Under the pieces are notes generated by a model, which worked only from the letters and a program-made list of their open reading frames with translations, made no database searches and was not told where the DNA came from. DNA of 64,000 nucleotides from Nocardioides aquaticus (GTDB taxonomy: Bacteria > Actinomycetota > Actinomycetes > Propionibacteriales > Nocardioidaceae). The stretch is taken from assembly GCF_018459925.1 (NCBI RefSeq), contig NZ_CP075371.1, positions 2,914,001-2,978,000 on the forward strand, read 5' to 3'. Position numbers and translations under genes: made by a program. This document shows positions 35,650 to 44,564 of the stretch, piece after piece (the first letter of the stretch is position 1; the number at the start of each line of letters is the position of its first letter).

Positions 35650-36420
35650 TCACAGGTTGATGCTGATGTCGGCGTCCTCGGTGAGCCCGTCGACCAGCGA
35701 CTGGGCGACGCGGCCCTGCTCCTCGGAGACCGCCTGGTCCTTCAGCTGCGAGCGCACCTGGGCGAACGGCGGGAGAGCCTGCCCGGCCTGCTGGCCCGAC
35801 TGGGCCTGCTGCTGCTTGACCTGCTGGTAGAGGGTGCGCAGGTCCTTCTCGGTGGGGTCGATCTCCCCGCCGGCCTCGTCGGCGACGAGACCCTCCAGCA
35901 GCACCTGGGTCTCGACCTGGGTCCGCACCTCGTCCTCCGAGGTGCCCTGCTCCTCGAGGGCGTCGAGGAACGCCTGGGCGGACGGCAGCTGGTTCTGCTC
36001 GGCGAGCGTCGTGAGCTGGTCGTTGATCGCCTGCTCGGAGGCCTCGATCCCACGCGCCTCGGCCTCCTGGCGCAACAGCTCGGTGTCGACCAGGCCCTGG
36101 GCGGTCTGCTCCCGCAGGGCGTCCTCGTCCGGCTGCTCGCCGCCGGCCTGGGCCTGGGCGGTCGCCTGCTGGACCTGGGCGGTGTAGGCCGGGACGAACT
36201 CGGCGCGGGTGATCTCCTCGCCGTTCACCTCGGCCACGACCTCGGGGACGTCCGCCACGTCGGGCTCGGCCCCCGCGGACTCCGCGGCCTCCGAGGACCC
36301 GGACGAGGCCGAGGACCCGGTGTCGGGCTCCTCCTCGGCCCCACCCCCGCAGCCGGTCAGCAGGAGCAGCGCGGCGGTCAGGCCGGCGAGAGCGGTTCTG
36401 GAAGACATCGTCGTACGCAT
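35650..36420 (-). CDS. SurA-N-like lipoprotein (periplasmic-type chaperone)
   Basis: A 256-residue lipoprotein with a signal peptide and lipobox (AALLLLTGC), an acidic Ser-rich linker, and a SurA N-terminal-like domain: VVAEVNGEEITRAEFVPAY, then Gln- and Glu-rich helices (LREQTAQGLVDTELLRQEAE). No parvulin PPIase domain follows. Such proteins are thought to help folding of exported proteins at the outer membrane face. It is convergent with the GAF regulator, 14 bases apart. Confidence 0.8.
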   Translation of the reverse strand: MRTTMSSRTALAGLTAALLLLTGCGGGAEEEPDTGSSASSGSSEAAESAGAEPDVADVPEVVAEVNGEEITRAEFVPAYTAQVQQATAQAQAGGEQPDEDALREQTAQGLVDTELLRQEAEARGIEASEQAINDQLTTLAEQNQLPSAQAFLDALEEQGTSEDEVRTQVETQVLLEGLVADEAGGEIDPTEKDLRTLYQQVKQQQAQSGQQAGQALPPFAQVRSQLKDQAVSEEQGRVAQSLVDGLTEDADISINL

Positions 36421-36502
36421 CTGATCGACGGTACGGGCCGGACCTGATCGGATCCTGAGCGCCGGGAGCCGCGCCTGGTCGCCGCAGCCCTAGGTTAGAC
36501 CC

Positions 36503-36685
36503 ATGACGGACGGGCCGAGCGAGAAGAACGTCGAGCAGCGCGCCAACCGCCTCCCCGAGGAGCAGGTGGCCGGCCCCGCGGACGACCCCGAGGCCCAGGC
36601 CCGCGCCATCCTCGAGGAGTCGCAGGAGCGCACGGACGACCCGGAGGGCACCCGGGACGACTCCCCGCAGACCCCCGGCCCCTAG
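36503..36685 (+). CDS. Small acidic conserved-type protein
   Basis: A protein of 60 residues, highly hydrophilic and probably disordered: EKNVEQRANRLPEEQVAGPA, DPEAQARAILEESQERT. Similar short proteins with an AILEESEERT-like core are common in actinobacteria. Its function is unknown. It ends ten bases before the convergent ANTAR-like gene. Confidence 0.65.
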   Translation: MTDGPSEKNVEQRANRLPEEQVAGPADDPEAQARAILEESQERTDDPEGTRDDSPQTPGP

Positions 36686-36694
36686 GTCCGGTAC

Positions 36695-36886
36695 CTAGTC
36701 GTCGGCGGACCGGTCCGACGTCGGGACGCCGACGATCCGGCTCGCCAGCTGCTCGTCGCTGAGCCCCGCTGCCCGGGCCGTGCGCTGCAGCCGGACGATC
36801 GCGGTGTCGACGGCGATCCCGTCCCGGGCGGCCACCATCGCGGCCGCCTCGAAGACGTCCGGGCTGCTGGAGGAGCCGCTCACCAT
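36695..36886 (-). CDS. Small ANTAR-like protein
   Basis: A protein of 63 residues: VFEAAAMVAARDGIAVDTAI, VRLQRTARAAGLSDEQLA. The helical pattern is that of an ANTAR RNA-binding domain without a receiver or GAF partner, although the match is loose. It starts 154 bases before, and divergent from, the histidine kinase at 37040. Confidence 0.55.
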   Translation of the reverse strand: MVSGSSSSPDVFEAAAMVAARDGIAVDTAIVRLQRTARAAGLSDEQLASRIVGVPTSDRSADD

Positions 36887-37039
36887 CTGTCCATGGTGCC
36901 GACATGGCGCCGTCCCCGGATCCACCCGTAGGCAGGATTGCGGCGTCCGGGAGCCACCCCTCGGCGGGAGCGTGCCTCGACGGCGAGACCTCCTCGGGAA
37001 ACGCCACGGCGGGACGGGTCCGGCCACTACCTTGCGGGG

Positions 37040-38857
37040 ATGCCGAGCATGGGGTGGTGGCGGTCGCTCAGTGCCGTCCTCGCACTGACGGCTGCTGCCT
37101 GCGGGGTGGTGGTCTACGGCTGGGTCGACCCCGACGGGGTGCCGGCCGCTGTCGCCTACGTGCTGGTGGTGACCGGGGCCAGCGTGGGTGCCTGGATCGC
37201 GGCCGCTCGTGCCCCGCGCGGGCAGCGGGTGGTCCCGCGCCTGATCGCCCTCGGGGTGTCGCTGACGTCCGTGGGCGAGGCGGTGTGGTTCACCCTCGAC
37301 CTCGTCGGCGCGAGGACCGACGTGTCGATCGCGGACCCGTTCTGGTTCGCCAGCTACGCCGCCCTGTGCGCCGCGCTGTGGATCGTGCTCGCCCGAGGAC
37401 CGGGCCGCGCCGGCGCCCGCGTCGACCTGGGCTTTACCCTCGACCTGCTGACCATCGTGGCCGTCAGCGTGCTGCTGTGCTGGAGCTTCTCCCTGCAGTC
37501 GATCCTGACCGACTCCAGCCTGCCGCCGCTGGTGCGGGTGGTCTCGGCGGCCTACCCCCTCGCGGACGCGATCCTGCTGGCGCTCGTGGTGCGGGTCGTG
37601 GTCAGCAGCACGGCCCGGGCCAGCCTCGGCGTCCCGCTGGTGACCGGCGCCTGCCTGTGGCTGGTCGCCGACGTCGCGTACGTGCTGTCCTTCGAGGGCG
37701 ACGTTGCGACGACGCTGACGGGCGTGGCGTGGATGGTGGCGACGGTCTCCCTGGCCATCGCCGCCGGCCGGATCGGCACTCCCCCGCCGCACCCCGGTCA
37801 CCCCGGCCACCCCGGCCACCCCGGTCACCCCGAGGCCCGGTCGGCGTTCCGGAGCCCGGCGGCGCAGCTCACCGTCGCGCTGGGCCCCCTCGCGGTGCCG
37901 CCCGCGCTCGAGCTCGCCCGGGACCTGCGCGGCGAGCCGGACAGGCCGCTGCAGCTCCTGGCCGGCACCGCGGTCCTGATCGCGCTGGCCGCCGTCCGCA
38001 CGGCGCGGCTGATCCGTTCGGAGGAACACGCGCGGCGCCAGCTCGAGGCGGCCCGGGACGCCGCGCTCGAGGCCTCTCTGGCCAAGTCGATGTTCCTGGC
38101 CAACGTGAGCCACGAGCTCCGGACCCCGCTGACCACCGTCGTCGGCATGGGCGAGCTCCTCGCGGACACGGAGCTCGACGACTTCCAGTCCGGCCTGCTC
38201 CGGCGGCTGAACCGCTCGGGGACGCGGCTGCGCGCGCTCGTGGAACGGACCCTGGACTTCTCCCGCATCGAGGCCGGGCGGGTCGAGCTGGACACGACCG
38301 AGTTCGACGTCCACGCGATGGCCTCCGACGTCGCCGAGCTCTACGCGCCCCGCGCGGCCACCGCCGGCGTCACCTTCCAGTGGCACGTCGACCCCGCCGT
38401 GCCGCGACTGGTGGTGGGTGATCCGGGTCGGTTGTTCCAGGTGGTCACCAACCTCCTCGACAACGCCCTGAAGTTCACCGAGGAGGGTCAGGTCGGACTG
38501 CACCTCCGCGTCGCCGCGTGCCCCGCCGGGGGCCCGGAGGCAGGTGACCAGCTGGAGCTGGTCGTCTGGGACACCGGCATCGGGATTGCCGAGCAGGACC
38601 TGGAGTCGGTCTTCGAGTCGTTCACCCAGGTGGACGACTCGATGACCCGGCGCTACGACGGCACCGGCCTCGGGCTCGCGATCTGTCGTGAGCTCACCGG
38701 CCTGATGGGCGGGACCGTGACGGTCCAGAGCACCCTCGGGGTCGGCAGCACCTTCACCGCCCGGATCCCGGTGCGCCGCCCCGACGAGGACGACGCCCCG
38801 GTTCCGCACCCGCCCCCGCCCCCGCTCCGTCGGCGACGAGAGAGCATGGCCCGATGA
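37040..38857 (+). CDS. Membrane sensor histidine kinase
   Basis: A 605-residue protein. Residues 1-250 contain several membrane helices (SLSAVLALTAAACGVVVYGW, AAVAYVLVVTGASVGAWIAA, LLTIVAVSVLLCWSF), like a MASE-type sensor. A linker holds five HPG repeats near residue 255-268. A HisKA domain follows with the phosphorylated H358 (NVSHELRTPL), then an HATPase_c domain: NLLDNALKF, WDTGIGIAEQ, GTGLGLAICREL. No receiver is attached. The ATG at 37040 has GCGGGG upstream. It overlaps the next gene by four bases; no response regulator is adjacent. Confidence 0.85.
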   Translation: MPSMGWWRSLSAVLALTAAACGVVVYGWVDPDGVPAAVAYVLVVTGASVGAWIAAARAPRGQRVVPRLIALGVSLTSVGEAVWFTLDLVGARTDVSIADPFWFASYAALCAALWIVLARGPGRAGARVDLGFTLDLLTIVAVSVLLCWSFSLQSILTDSSLPPLVRVVSAAYPLADAILLALVVRVVVSSTARASLGVPLVTGACLWLVADVAYVLSFEGDVATTLTGVAWMVATVSLAIAAGRIGTPPPHPGHPGHPGHPGHPEARSAFRSPAAQLTVALGPLAVPPALELARDLRGEPDRPLQLLAGTAVLIALAAVRTARLIRSEEHARRQLEAARDAALEASLAKSMFLANVSHELRTPLTTVVGMGELLADTELDDFQSGLLRRLNRSGTRLRALVERTLDFSRIEAGRVELDTTEFDVHAMASDVAELYAPRAATAGVTFQWHVDPAVPRLVVGDPGRLFQVVTNLLDNALKFTEEGQVGLHLRVAACPAGGPEAGDQLELVVWDTGIGIAEQDLESVFESFTQVDDSMTRRYDGTGLGLAICRELTGLMGGTVTVQSTLGVGSTFTARIPVRRPDEDDAPVPHPPPPPLRRRRESMAR

Positions 38858-39288
38858 CCTCCACCCGACCGGTCCCTCCGCCCGCGCGGGCTGCCCTGGG
38901 CGCCGACCTCGTCGCACTCCTGCGCTCCGGGGCGACCTGCTACCTGGCCACGACCATGCCGGACGGCTCGCCCCAGCTGACCCAGACGTGGGTCGACGTC
39001 GACGCGACCGGCGAGCACGTGCTCATCAACACCGTGGTCGGGCACCAGAAGGCGAGGAACGTCGAGCGCGACCCCCGCGTCAGCGTCGCCGTCTCCGACC
39101 CGGCCAACCCCAGCAGGTACCACGAGATCCGCGGCCGGGTCAGCCGCGCCAGCACCGACGGGGCGACCGAGCACATCGAGGTCCTCGCCCAGCGCTACCT
39201 CGGCGCCCCCTACCCCTGGTACGGCGGCCGCGACCAGCAGCGGCTGCTCCTCACGATCACCCCGGAGCGCCTGCACTCGATGGGCTGA
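38854..39288 (+). CDS. PPOX-class F420-dependent oxidoreductase-like flavoprotein
   Basis: A 144-residue split-barrel protein: ATCYLATTMPDGSPQLTQTW, then NTVVGHQKARNVERDPRVSV and ITPERLHSMG at the end, the pattern of the PPOX class with F420 or FMN. Substrate is unknown. The start overlaps the kinase stop (ATGA), so they are cotranscribed. Its 3' end overlaps the convergent LysR gene by about 30 bases. Confidence 0.8.
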   Translation: MTSTRPVPPPARAALGADLVALLRSGATCYLATTMPDGSPQLTQTWVDVDATGEHVLINTVVGHQKARNVERDPRVSVAVSDPANPSRYHEIRGRVSRASTDGATEHIEVLAQRYLGAPYPWYGGRDQQRLLLTITPERLHSMG

Positions 39289-40239
39289 GGCGCGGGCCGG
39301 GCGGGCCGGGCTCGGTCCACCGCGCCCCCGCCGGGAGCCTGATGCCGTGGGTGGCCGCGTCGGCCAGCATCGTGACCAGACCGGCCACCGCGGGGGCCAC
39401 CGGGCGGCGCGGGTCCCGCAGCAGGCGTACGGCCCGACGCCCCACGGGGTCACGCAGCGGGACGGCCACGACGTCGGCGAAGCCCGTCATCGGCAGCACC
39501 AGGGCCGGGACGACCGACACACCCAGACCGGCCCCCACCAGGCCGGCGACCGACCCCACGTTGCGGGCCTCGGTCACCGGGCCGAGCGGGACCTGCTCGC
39601 GCACGAGCACGCGGTCGGTGAACGTACGGATGCTCGAGGCGTGGTCGAACGCGACGAAGGGCTCGCCCCCGAGGTCCGCCCAGGTCACCGCCGGCCGGGT
39701 GGCCAGCGCGTGGCGCGCGGGCACCAGCAGGAAGTAGTCGTCCTCGGCGATGGTCACGGCCTGCAGCGCGGCCGGCAGGTCGTCGGCCACGGTGAGCGCC
39801 AGGTCGACCGCTCCGCTGAGCACCAGCGCGGTGACCTCGGCCGCCAACCCGTCACGCACCTCGACCGCCACGTCGGGTCGCGCCGCCCGGTAGGCCGCCA
39901 GCACCGGCGGCAGCAGGGTCGCGGCCAGGGACGGCAGGACGGCCACCGACACGGTCCCGCGCTCCCCCCGCAGGAAGCCCTCGAAGTGAGCCAGCGCCCG
40001 GTCGTGCTCGGCCAGCACCCCCGCGCGAGCAGGCAGAACTCCGCGCCCTCCCGGGTCGGCACCACCGAGCGGGTCGTGCGCTCGAAGAGCCGGACCCCGA
40101 TCCGGCGCTCCACGTCCTGCACGGTCCGGCTGAGCGAGGACTGGGCCGTGTGCAGCCGGGCGGCGGCGGCGGAGTACCCCGACTCGTCCGCGACGGCGAC
40201 CACGGCCCGGAGGTGACGGATCCCGACATCGATGCCCAT
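39257..40239 (-). pseudogene. LysR-family regulator with a frameshift
   Basis: The HTH part starts at 40239: MGIDVGIRHLRAVVAVADES, then SSLSRTVQDVERRIGVRLFE, up to GAEFCLLARG. After that the LysR substrate-binding domain continues in another frame (VLAEHDRALAHFEGFLRGER to the end). The change lies in a C-rich run at about 40016-40027, where one base seems missing. As read, the product stops without its effector domain. It could be a true inactivation or a base-calling error. The gene is divergent from the CitMHS transporter, its likely target. Confidence 0.8.
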
Positions 40240-40329
40240 GACGCATCAATCTATCGCGAACGGATGTTGGACCCGCACGTATGGCGGCCGTCACAGTGAG
40301 CGGGTCCTGCCCACCTGATCGGAGACACC

Positions 40330-41715
40330 GTGCTGACCTTCCTGGGGTTCCTCACCATCGGCGTGATCCTCGCCCTCCTGCTGACCAACCGCGTGGCCGC
40401 CGTCGTCGCCCTCGCCGGCGTCCCCGTCGTCACCGCCCTGGTGGCCGGCAACACCCCGGCCGAGATCGGCACCTACGTGTCCGAGGGCCTGGCCGGCGTG
40501 GTCGGGGTGACCGCCATGTTCGTCTTCGCGATCGCCTACTTCGGCGTGGTGCGCGACGCCGGCATGTTCGACCCGATCATCCGCCGGATCGTGGCCTTCG
40601 CCGGCGACGCCCCCGTGACGGTCTGCCTGGCCACGACCACGCTGGCGATGGCGGCGCACCTCGACGGCGCCGGGGCCACCACCTTCCTGATCACCATCCC
40701 CGCGATGATGCCGCTCTTCGACCGGCTCGGCATGAAGCGCCTCACGCTGACGGTCTGCGTCGGCATGGGCGCAGGCGTGATGAACCTGCTGCCCTGGGGA
40801 GGCCCGACCGCGCGGGCGTCCACCACCTCCGGGGTCGGGGTGAACGAGCTCTGGGTGCCCCTCATCCCCGCCCAGGTCGCCGGCATGCTCGGTGCGCTCG
40901 CCATCGCCTACTTCCTCGGCCGGCGCGAGACCAAGCGGCTCGCCGAGACGGCAGACGACCGGTCGCTCAGCACGGTGGGAGGCCCCGACGCCGCCTCCGG
41001 CGGCACCGGTGCGGCCGCACCCTCGGGCGACGACGCCCCGTCCGGCCCCGGGCACGAGCTCACCGAGGAGGAGGCGGCGCTGCGCCGTCCCCGCCTGTTC
41101 TGGTTCAACATCGCGCTGACCGCGCTCACCATCGCCGGCCTCGTCACGACGCTCGCGCCCCCGGAGCTGTTGTTCCTCGTCGCGCTCGTGGTGGCGCTCG
41201 TCGTCAACTACCCCGGCCTGAAGGAGCAGACGGCCCGCATCCAGGCGCACGCCGAGGGCGCGATGCTGATGGCCTCCACCCTCCTGGCGGCCGGGGCCTT
41301 CCTCGGGATCCTCGACGGCTCCGGCATGGTGACCGCGATGGCGACCAGCACCGCCGAGGTCGTGCCGGCCTCCTGGGCCCCGGGCCTGCCGCTGCTCGTC
41401 GGCGTGCTCGGCGTCCCGCTCAGCCTGCTCTTCGGCCCCGACGCCTACTACTTCGGCGTGCTGCCGGTGCTCCAGGGCCTGGGCGCCGAGTTCGGCGTCG
41501 CCAACGCCGACCTGGCCCGCGCCTCCCTGGTCGGCCAGGAGACCGTCGGGTTCCCGATCAGCCCGCTGACCGGCTCCTTCTTCCTCCTGGTCGGGCTGGC
41601 CGGCGTCGACATCGGGCGCCACATCCGCGCCCTGTTCGGCTGGGTCTGGCTGCTCAGCCTGGTCATGCTCGTCGTGGCCGTCGCCACCGGTGCCGTCCCG
41701 CTGTGGGCGTCGTGA
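40330..41715 (+). CDS. CitMHS-family metal-citrate or carboxylate transporter
   Basis: A 461-residue membrane protein with about 11-12 helices (GFLTIGVILALLLTNRVAAV, GVTAMFVFAIAYFG and others). Family features include AAHLDGAGATTFLITIPAMM and NLLPWGGPTARAST, then a hydrophilic Gly/Ser/Asp central loop (about 205-255) and FGPDAYYFGVLPVL. CitMHS proteins take up Mg- or Ca-citrate with protons. The GTG start lies behind GGAGAC. It overlaps the AtuA gene by four bases, so the exported or imported acid may be an AtuA substrate. Confidence 0.85.
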   Translation: MLTFLGFLTIGVILALLLTNRVAAVVALAGVPVVTALVAGNTPAEIGTYVSEGLAGVVGVTAMFVFAIAYFGVVRDAGMFDPIIRRIVAFAGDAPVTVCLATTTLAMAAHLDGAGATTFLITIPAMMPLFDRLGMKRLTLTVCVGMGAGVMNLLPWGGPTARASTTSGVGVNELWVPLIPAQVAGMLGALAIAYFLGRRETKRLAETADDRSLSTVGGPDAASGGTGAAAPSGDDAPSGPGHELTEEEAALRRPRLFWFNIALTALTIAGLVTTLAPPELLFLVALVVALVVNYPGLKEQTARIQAHAEGAMLMASTLLAAGAFLGILDGSGMVTAMATSTAEVVPASWAPGLPLLVGVLGVPLSLLFGPDAYYFGVLPVLQGLGAEFGVANADLARASLVGQETVGFPISPLTGSFFLLVGLAGVDIGRHIRALFGWVWLLSLVMLVVAVATGAVPLWAS

Positions 41716-43064
41716 GCGCGCGGCGTACCAGCGTCCGGCTCGGCGCCGGCGCGGGCTTCGCCGGCGACCGGCTCGACCCCGCGGTCGACCTGGCGGTGCG
41801 GGGCGAGCTGCAGTACCTGGTCTTCGAGTGCCTCGGCGAGCGCACCGTGGCCGAGGGCCACGCCCGCCGGCGCCGCGACCCCGCCCTGGGGTACGACCCC
41901 CTGCTGGAGCGACGGATGGCCGCGGTCCTCGCGCCGTGCCGCGCCTCGGGGACCCGGGTGGTGACCAACGCCGGCGCCGCGAACCCCGGCGCGGCCGGGG
42001 AGGCGGTCGCCGGCGTCGCACACGACCTGGGGCTGCGCGGCACGCGGATCGCGGTCGTCTCCGGCGACGACGTGCTGGACGCGGTACGGGCCGCCGACCC
42101 GGTCATCTGGGAGACCGGCGAACCGGTCTCGGCCGGCCCCCCGCTGATCTCGGCCAACGTCTACCTCGGCGCCGACCCGGTGGTGCACGCGTTGGAGCAG
42201 GGCGCCGACGTCGTCGTCACGGGGCGGCTGGCCGACCCCTCCCTCTACGTCGGGCCGCTGCGCCACGAGCTGGGCTGGGACCCGGAGGACGACCACCTCA
42301 TGGGCGTGGCGACGATGACCGGCCACCTGCTGGAGTGCGCCGGTCAGCTGACCGGCGGCTACTTCGCCGACCCCCTGACCAAACCGGTCCCCGGACTGGC
42401 CCGCCTGGGGTTCCCGTACGCCGATGTCAGCGCGACCGGCGAGGTGCACCTGGGCAAGCTGACCGGCACCGGCGGCCGCCTCGACGCCCGCACCTGCGCC
42501 GAGCAGCTGCTCTACGAGGTCGACGACCCCGGGGGCTACCTGACCCCGGACGTCACCGCCGACTTCACCGGCGTCACCTTCACCGAGACCGGCCCCGACC
42601 GGGTGCGGGCCGCCGGCGCGACCGGCCGGACCCGGCCGGACCAGCTGAAGGTCACCCTGGGCCAGGACGGCGGCTGGCTGGGCGAGGGGCAGATCTCGTA
42701 CGCCGGTCCGCGGGCGCTCCAGCGCGCCGAGCTGGCCGCCGAGGTCGTCCTCGAGCGGCTGGTCGCCGTGCACGGCCTGCCCCCGAGCGCCGCGGAGGTC
42801 GAGCTCATCGGCACCGGCGCCGCGTTCCGCGGCCTCGCCGCCCCCGCCGTCGACCCGCCGGAGGTGAGGCTGCGCGTGGCCGCGCGCGTGGCGAGCGAGG
42901 TGGCCGCCCACGCCGTCGGCTGGGAGGTCGAGGCGCTCTACACCAACGGTCCCGCGGGCGGTGGCGGCGCGCGTACCGGCGCCCGGCCCCTGGTCGCGGT
43001 GCGGTCCTGCCTGATCCCCCGCGACCTGGTCAGCACCGGCGTCGACATCATCGAGGTGGCCTGA
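41712..43064 (+). CDS. AtuA-family (DUF1446) acyclic terpene utilisation-like protein
   Basis: A 450-residue protein: VRLGAGAGFAGDRLDPAVDL, then YLVFECLGERTVAEGH and ITNAG-like VVTNAGAANP, VVVTGRLADPS, and TGGYFADP, all typical of AtuA/DUF1446. AtuA is needed for citronellol and geraniol use in Pseudomonas, but its chemistry is unclear; here it sits with a carboxylate transporter, so another acid may be involved. Start GTG overlaps the transporter stop. It is followed one base later by the small AtuA partner. Confidence 0.8.
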   Translation: MSARRTSVRLGAGAGFAGDRLDPAVDLAVRGELQYLVFECLGERTVAEGHARRRRDPALGYDPLLERRMAAVLAPCRASGTRVVTNAGAANPGAAGEAVAGVAHDLGLRGTRIAVVSGDDVLDAVRAADPVIWETGEPVSAGPPLISANVYLGADPVVHALEQGADVVVTGRLADPSLYVGPLRHELGWDPEDDHLMGVATMTGHLLECAGQLTGGYFADPLTKPVPGLARLGFPYADVSATGEVHLGKLTGTGGRLDARTCAEQLLYEVDDPGGYLTPDVTADFTGVTFTETGPDRVRAAGATGRTRPDQLKVTLGQDGGWLGEGQISYAGPRALQRAELAAEVVLERLVAVHGLPPSAAEVELIGTGAAFRGLAAPAVDPPEVRLRVAARVASEVAAHAVGWEVEALYTNGPAGGGGARTGARPLVAVRSCLIPRDLVSTGVDIIEVA

Positions 43065-43065
43065 C

Positions 43066-43371
43066 ATGAGAGTGGACGACGTGGCCGACGTGCGCGCCGG
43101 CGACAAGGGCGACACCCTGATCCTGGCGGTGCTGCCGCGCGACGCCGCAGGCTGGGACGTGGTCCGTGACCGGCTCACCGCGGCGCGGGTCGCCGAGCAC
43201 TTCGGCGCGGGGGTGCGGGGCGAGGTGCTGAGGCGCGAGCTCCCGCACCTGCCCGGACTGGTCTTCCGTGTCCCCGGGGTGCTGACCGGCGGCGTCACCG
43301 GTGCGGTCACGCTGGACGGCCACGGCAAGACGCTGAGCTACCACCTGCTCGCCCTCGAGCTCGGCGACTGA
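43066..43371 (+). CDS. Small AtuA-associated protein
   Basis: A 101-residue protein: VADVRAGDKGDTLILAVLPR, then LRRELPHLPGLVFRVPGVL. It matches the short domain that is fused to, or follows, AtuA (AtuA C-terminal/ferredoxin-fold type). It starts one base after the AtuA stop, so the two are probably subunits of one enzyme. Confidence 0.8.
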   Translation: MRVDDVADVRAGDKGDTLILAVLPRDAAGWDVVRDRLTAARVAEHFGAGVRGEVLRRELPHLPGLVFRVPGVLTGGVTGAVTLDGHGKTLSYHLLALELGD

Positions 43372-43471
43372 CCGACCGGACGAGGAGCGCCCGCCCGTGG
43401 GACGACGTTCCTGATAGTCGGCTGAGATTGCGCGGGGGACCAAGCGCTCGGCGGCGCCGCGCCGAACTAGG

Positions 43472-43511
43472 GGTGCAGCAACGCCCACGGGGGTCTCCCG
43501 AGCTGGGCGCT
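43472..43511 (+). promoter_or_regulatory. Conserved leader hairpin, copy 2
   Basis: The same element as at 27438-27477, with only one difference (GGGG instead of CGGG in the inner stem). CGCCCA and TGGGCG again form the outer stem. It ends 20 bases before the lipoprotein ATG. Confidence 0.45.
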
Positions 43512-43531
43512 TCCTTATGAAGGGCTCCACC

Positions 43532-44236
43532 ATGCGCTCCACCACGTTCTCCACCCGTACCCGCCGCGGCCTCGCCGCTCTCGCCACCGTCGGCCTCCTC
43601 GCCGGCCCGCTCGCCGCGTGCAGCAGCGACAGCGAGGCAGCAGCGCCCGCCTCGTCGAGCTCCGCGAGCTCGTCGTCCAGCGAGGCCCAGACCCCGCCTC
43701 AGCCGGTCGCCGCGATCGACGCGCTCACCGGCCAGGACACCAAGATCGCCCTGGACAAGGGCTTCGTCGACGCCCTCACCCAGCTCAAGCTGACCCCGGG
43801 CGTCACCGGGGACGCCAAGCTGACCGACGGCTCGCTGGTCTTCCCGATCACCGGCGGCAACGTCACCGTCTTCGAGCCCGGCCAGGTCTCGCCCTACGTC
43901 ATCGGCCAGGTCCAGCACGAGGGCTCCGGCCTCTCGCTCTCCGCCGGCGGCACCACCGTCGAGCTGACCAACCTCAACGTCGACCCGGGCGTCTCGCGGG
44001 TCTACGGCGACGTGACCGTCAACGGCGAGGTCGCGGTGACCAGCGCGTACCTGTTCAAGCTCGACGGCAGCACCCTGAAGCCCCTTCAGACCCAGGGCAA
44101 CAAGGCGATCCTGCAGGGCACCGAGGTCCAGATCTCCGACGTCGCCGCCCCGCTGCTCAACGACACCTTCGGCACGGACGCCGTCAAGCCCGGCCTGCTG
44201 GTCGGCATCGCCACCATCACCGTCAACACCAAGTAG
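43532..44236 (+). CDS. Secreted lipoprotein of unknown function, copy 2
   Basis: A 234-residue paralogue of the protein at 27499. The signal peptide and lipobox (LLAGPLAAC), Ser-rich linker and beta-rich domain are the same. From EAQTPPQPVAAIDALTG to the C-terminus only about eight residues differ, mostly surface-type changes (D/G, E/K, T/K). The N-terminal linker is more divergent. AAGGG seven bases before the ATG supports this start. Both copies look functional. The role is unknown. Confidence 0.8.
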   Translation: MRSTTFSTRTRRGLAALATVGLLAGPLAACSSDSEAAAPASSSSASSSSSEAQTPPQPVAAIDALTGQDTKIALDKGFVDALTQLKLTPGVTGDAKLTDGSLVFPITGGNVTVFEPGQVSPYVIGQVQHEGSGLSLSAGGTTVELTNLNVDPGVSRVYGDVTVNGEVAVTSAYLFKLDGSTLKPLQTQGNKAILQGTEVQISDVAAPLLNDTFGTDAVKPGLLVGIATITVNTK

Positions 44237-44375
44237 GGGCCCGGGACCACCACCCGACGGCACCTCCCCCGAGCAGTCGTCGCACCGAAGGCCTTGGTGC
44301 GGCGGCGAGGGGCTCCGGCCGATCCTGTTCCTACGCAGCGACCGGGGCCCCGCCCCGAGAGGACGAGTTCTCGCC

Positions 44376-44546
44376 ATGACCTCCATCCCGACCGAGTCCG
44401 CCGTCCGATCCGGCACCGTGCCCGGCACCGTGCCCGGCACCGACGGCGACGGCGTGCACCACTTCGAGGCCGACCTGACCTTCGGCGGGTGCCGTGACCC
44501 GCGCTGCCCGACCGGCTCGGTCGAGCCCACCGTCGACATGTCCTGA
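44376..44546 (+). CDS. Very small protein with GGCRDPRCP motif
   Basis: A protein of 56 residues: a Gly/Thr/Pro repeat (GTVPGTVPGT), then HHFEADLTFGGCRDPRCPTG and EPTVDMS. Two cysteines in GGCRDPRC may bind metal or form a disulfide. Support for coding: a disrupted copy at 28341-28500 keeps the same ADL..GGCRDP core. It follows a lipoprotein gene in both cassettes. The DNA repeat GGCACCGTGCCC is part of the gene. Confidence 0.5.
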   Translation: MTSIPTESAVRSGTVPGTVPGTDGDGVHHFEADLTFGGCRDPRCPTGSVEPTVDMS

Positions 44547-44564
44547 CCGGCCTGTCGGGCCGGC

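Larger units (their letters stand above)
43472..44546 (+). repeat. Duplicated cassette, copy 2 (leader, lipoprotein gene, small gene)
   Basis: Direct repeat of 27438-28500. Here both genes are intact. The two copies are in the same orientation about 16 kb apart, so recombination between them could delete or amplify the genes between. Confidence 0.85.

Noticed and set aside
37790..37845. CRISPR-like repeats
   Set aside because: The units are about nine bases, tandem without spacers, and encode HPG within a kinase.
36887..38917. Long frame on the minus strand upstream of the ANTAR-like gene
   Set aside because: It is antisense to an intact histidine kinase and is Arg/Gly-rich, as expected for a shadow frame.
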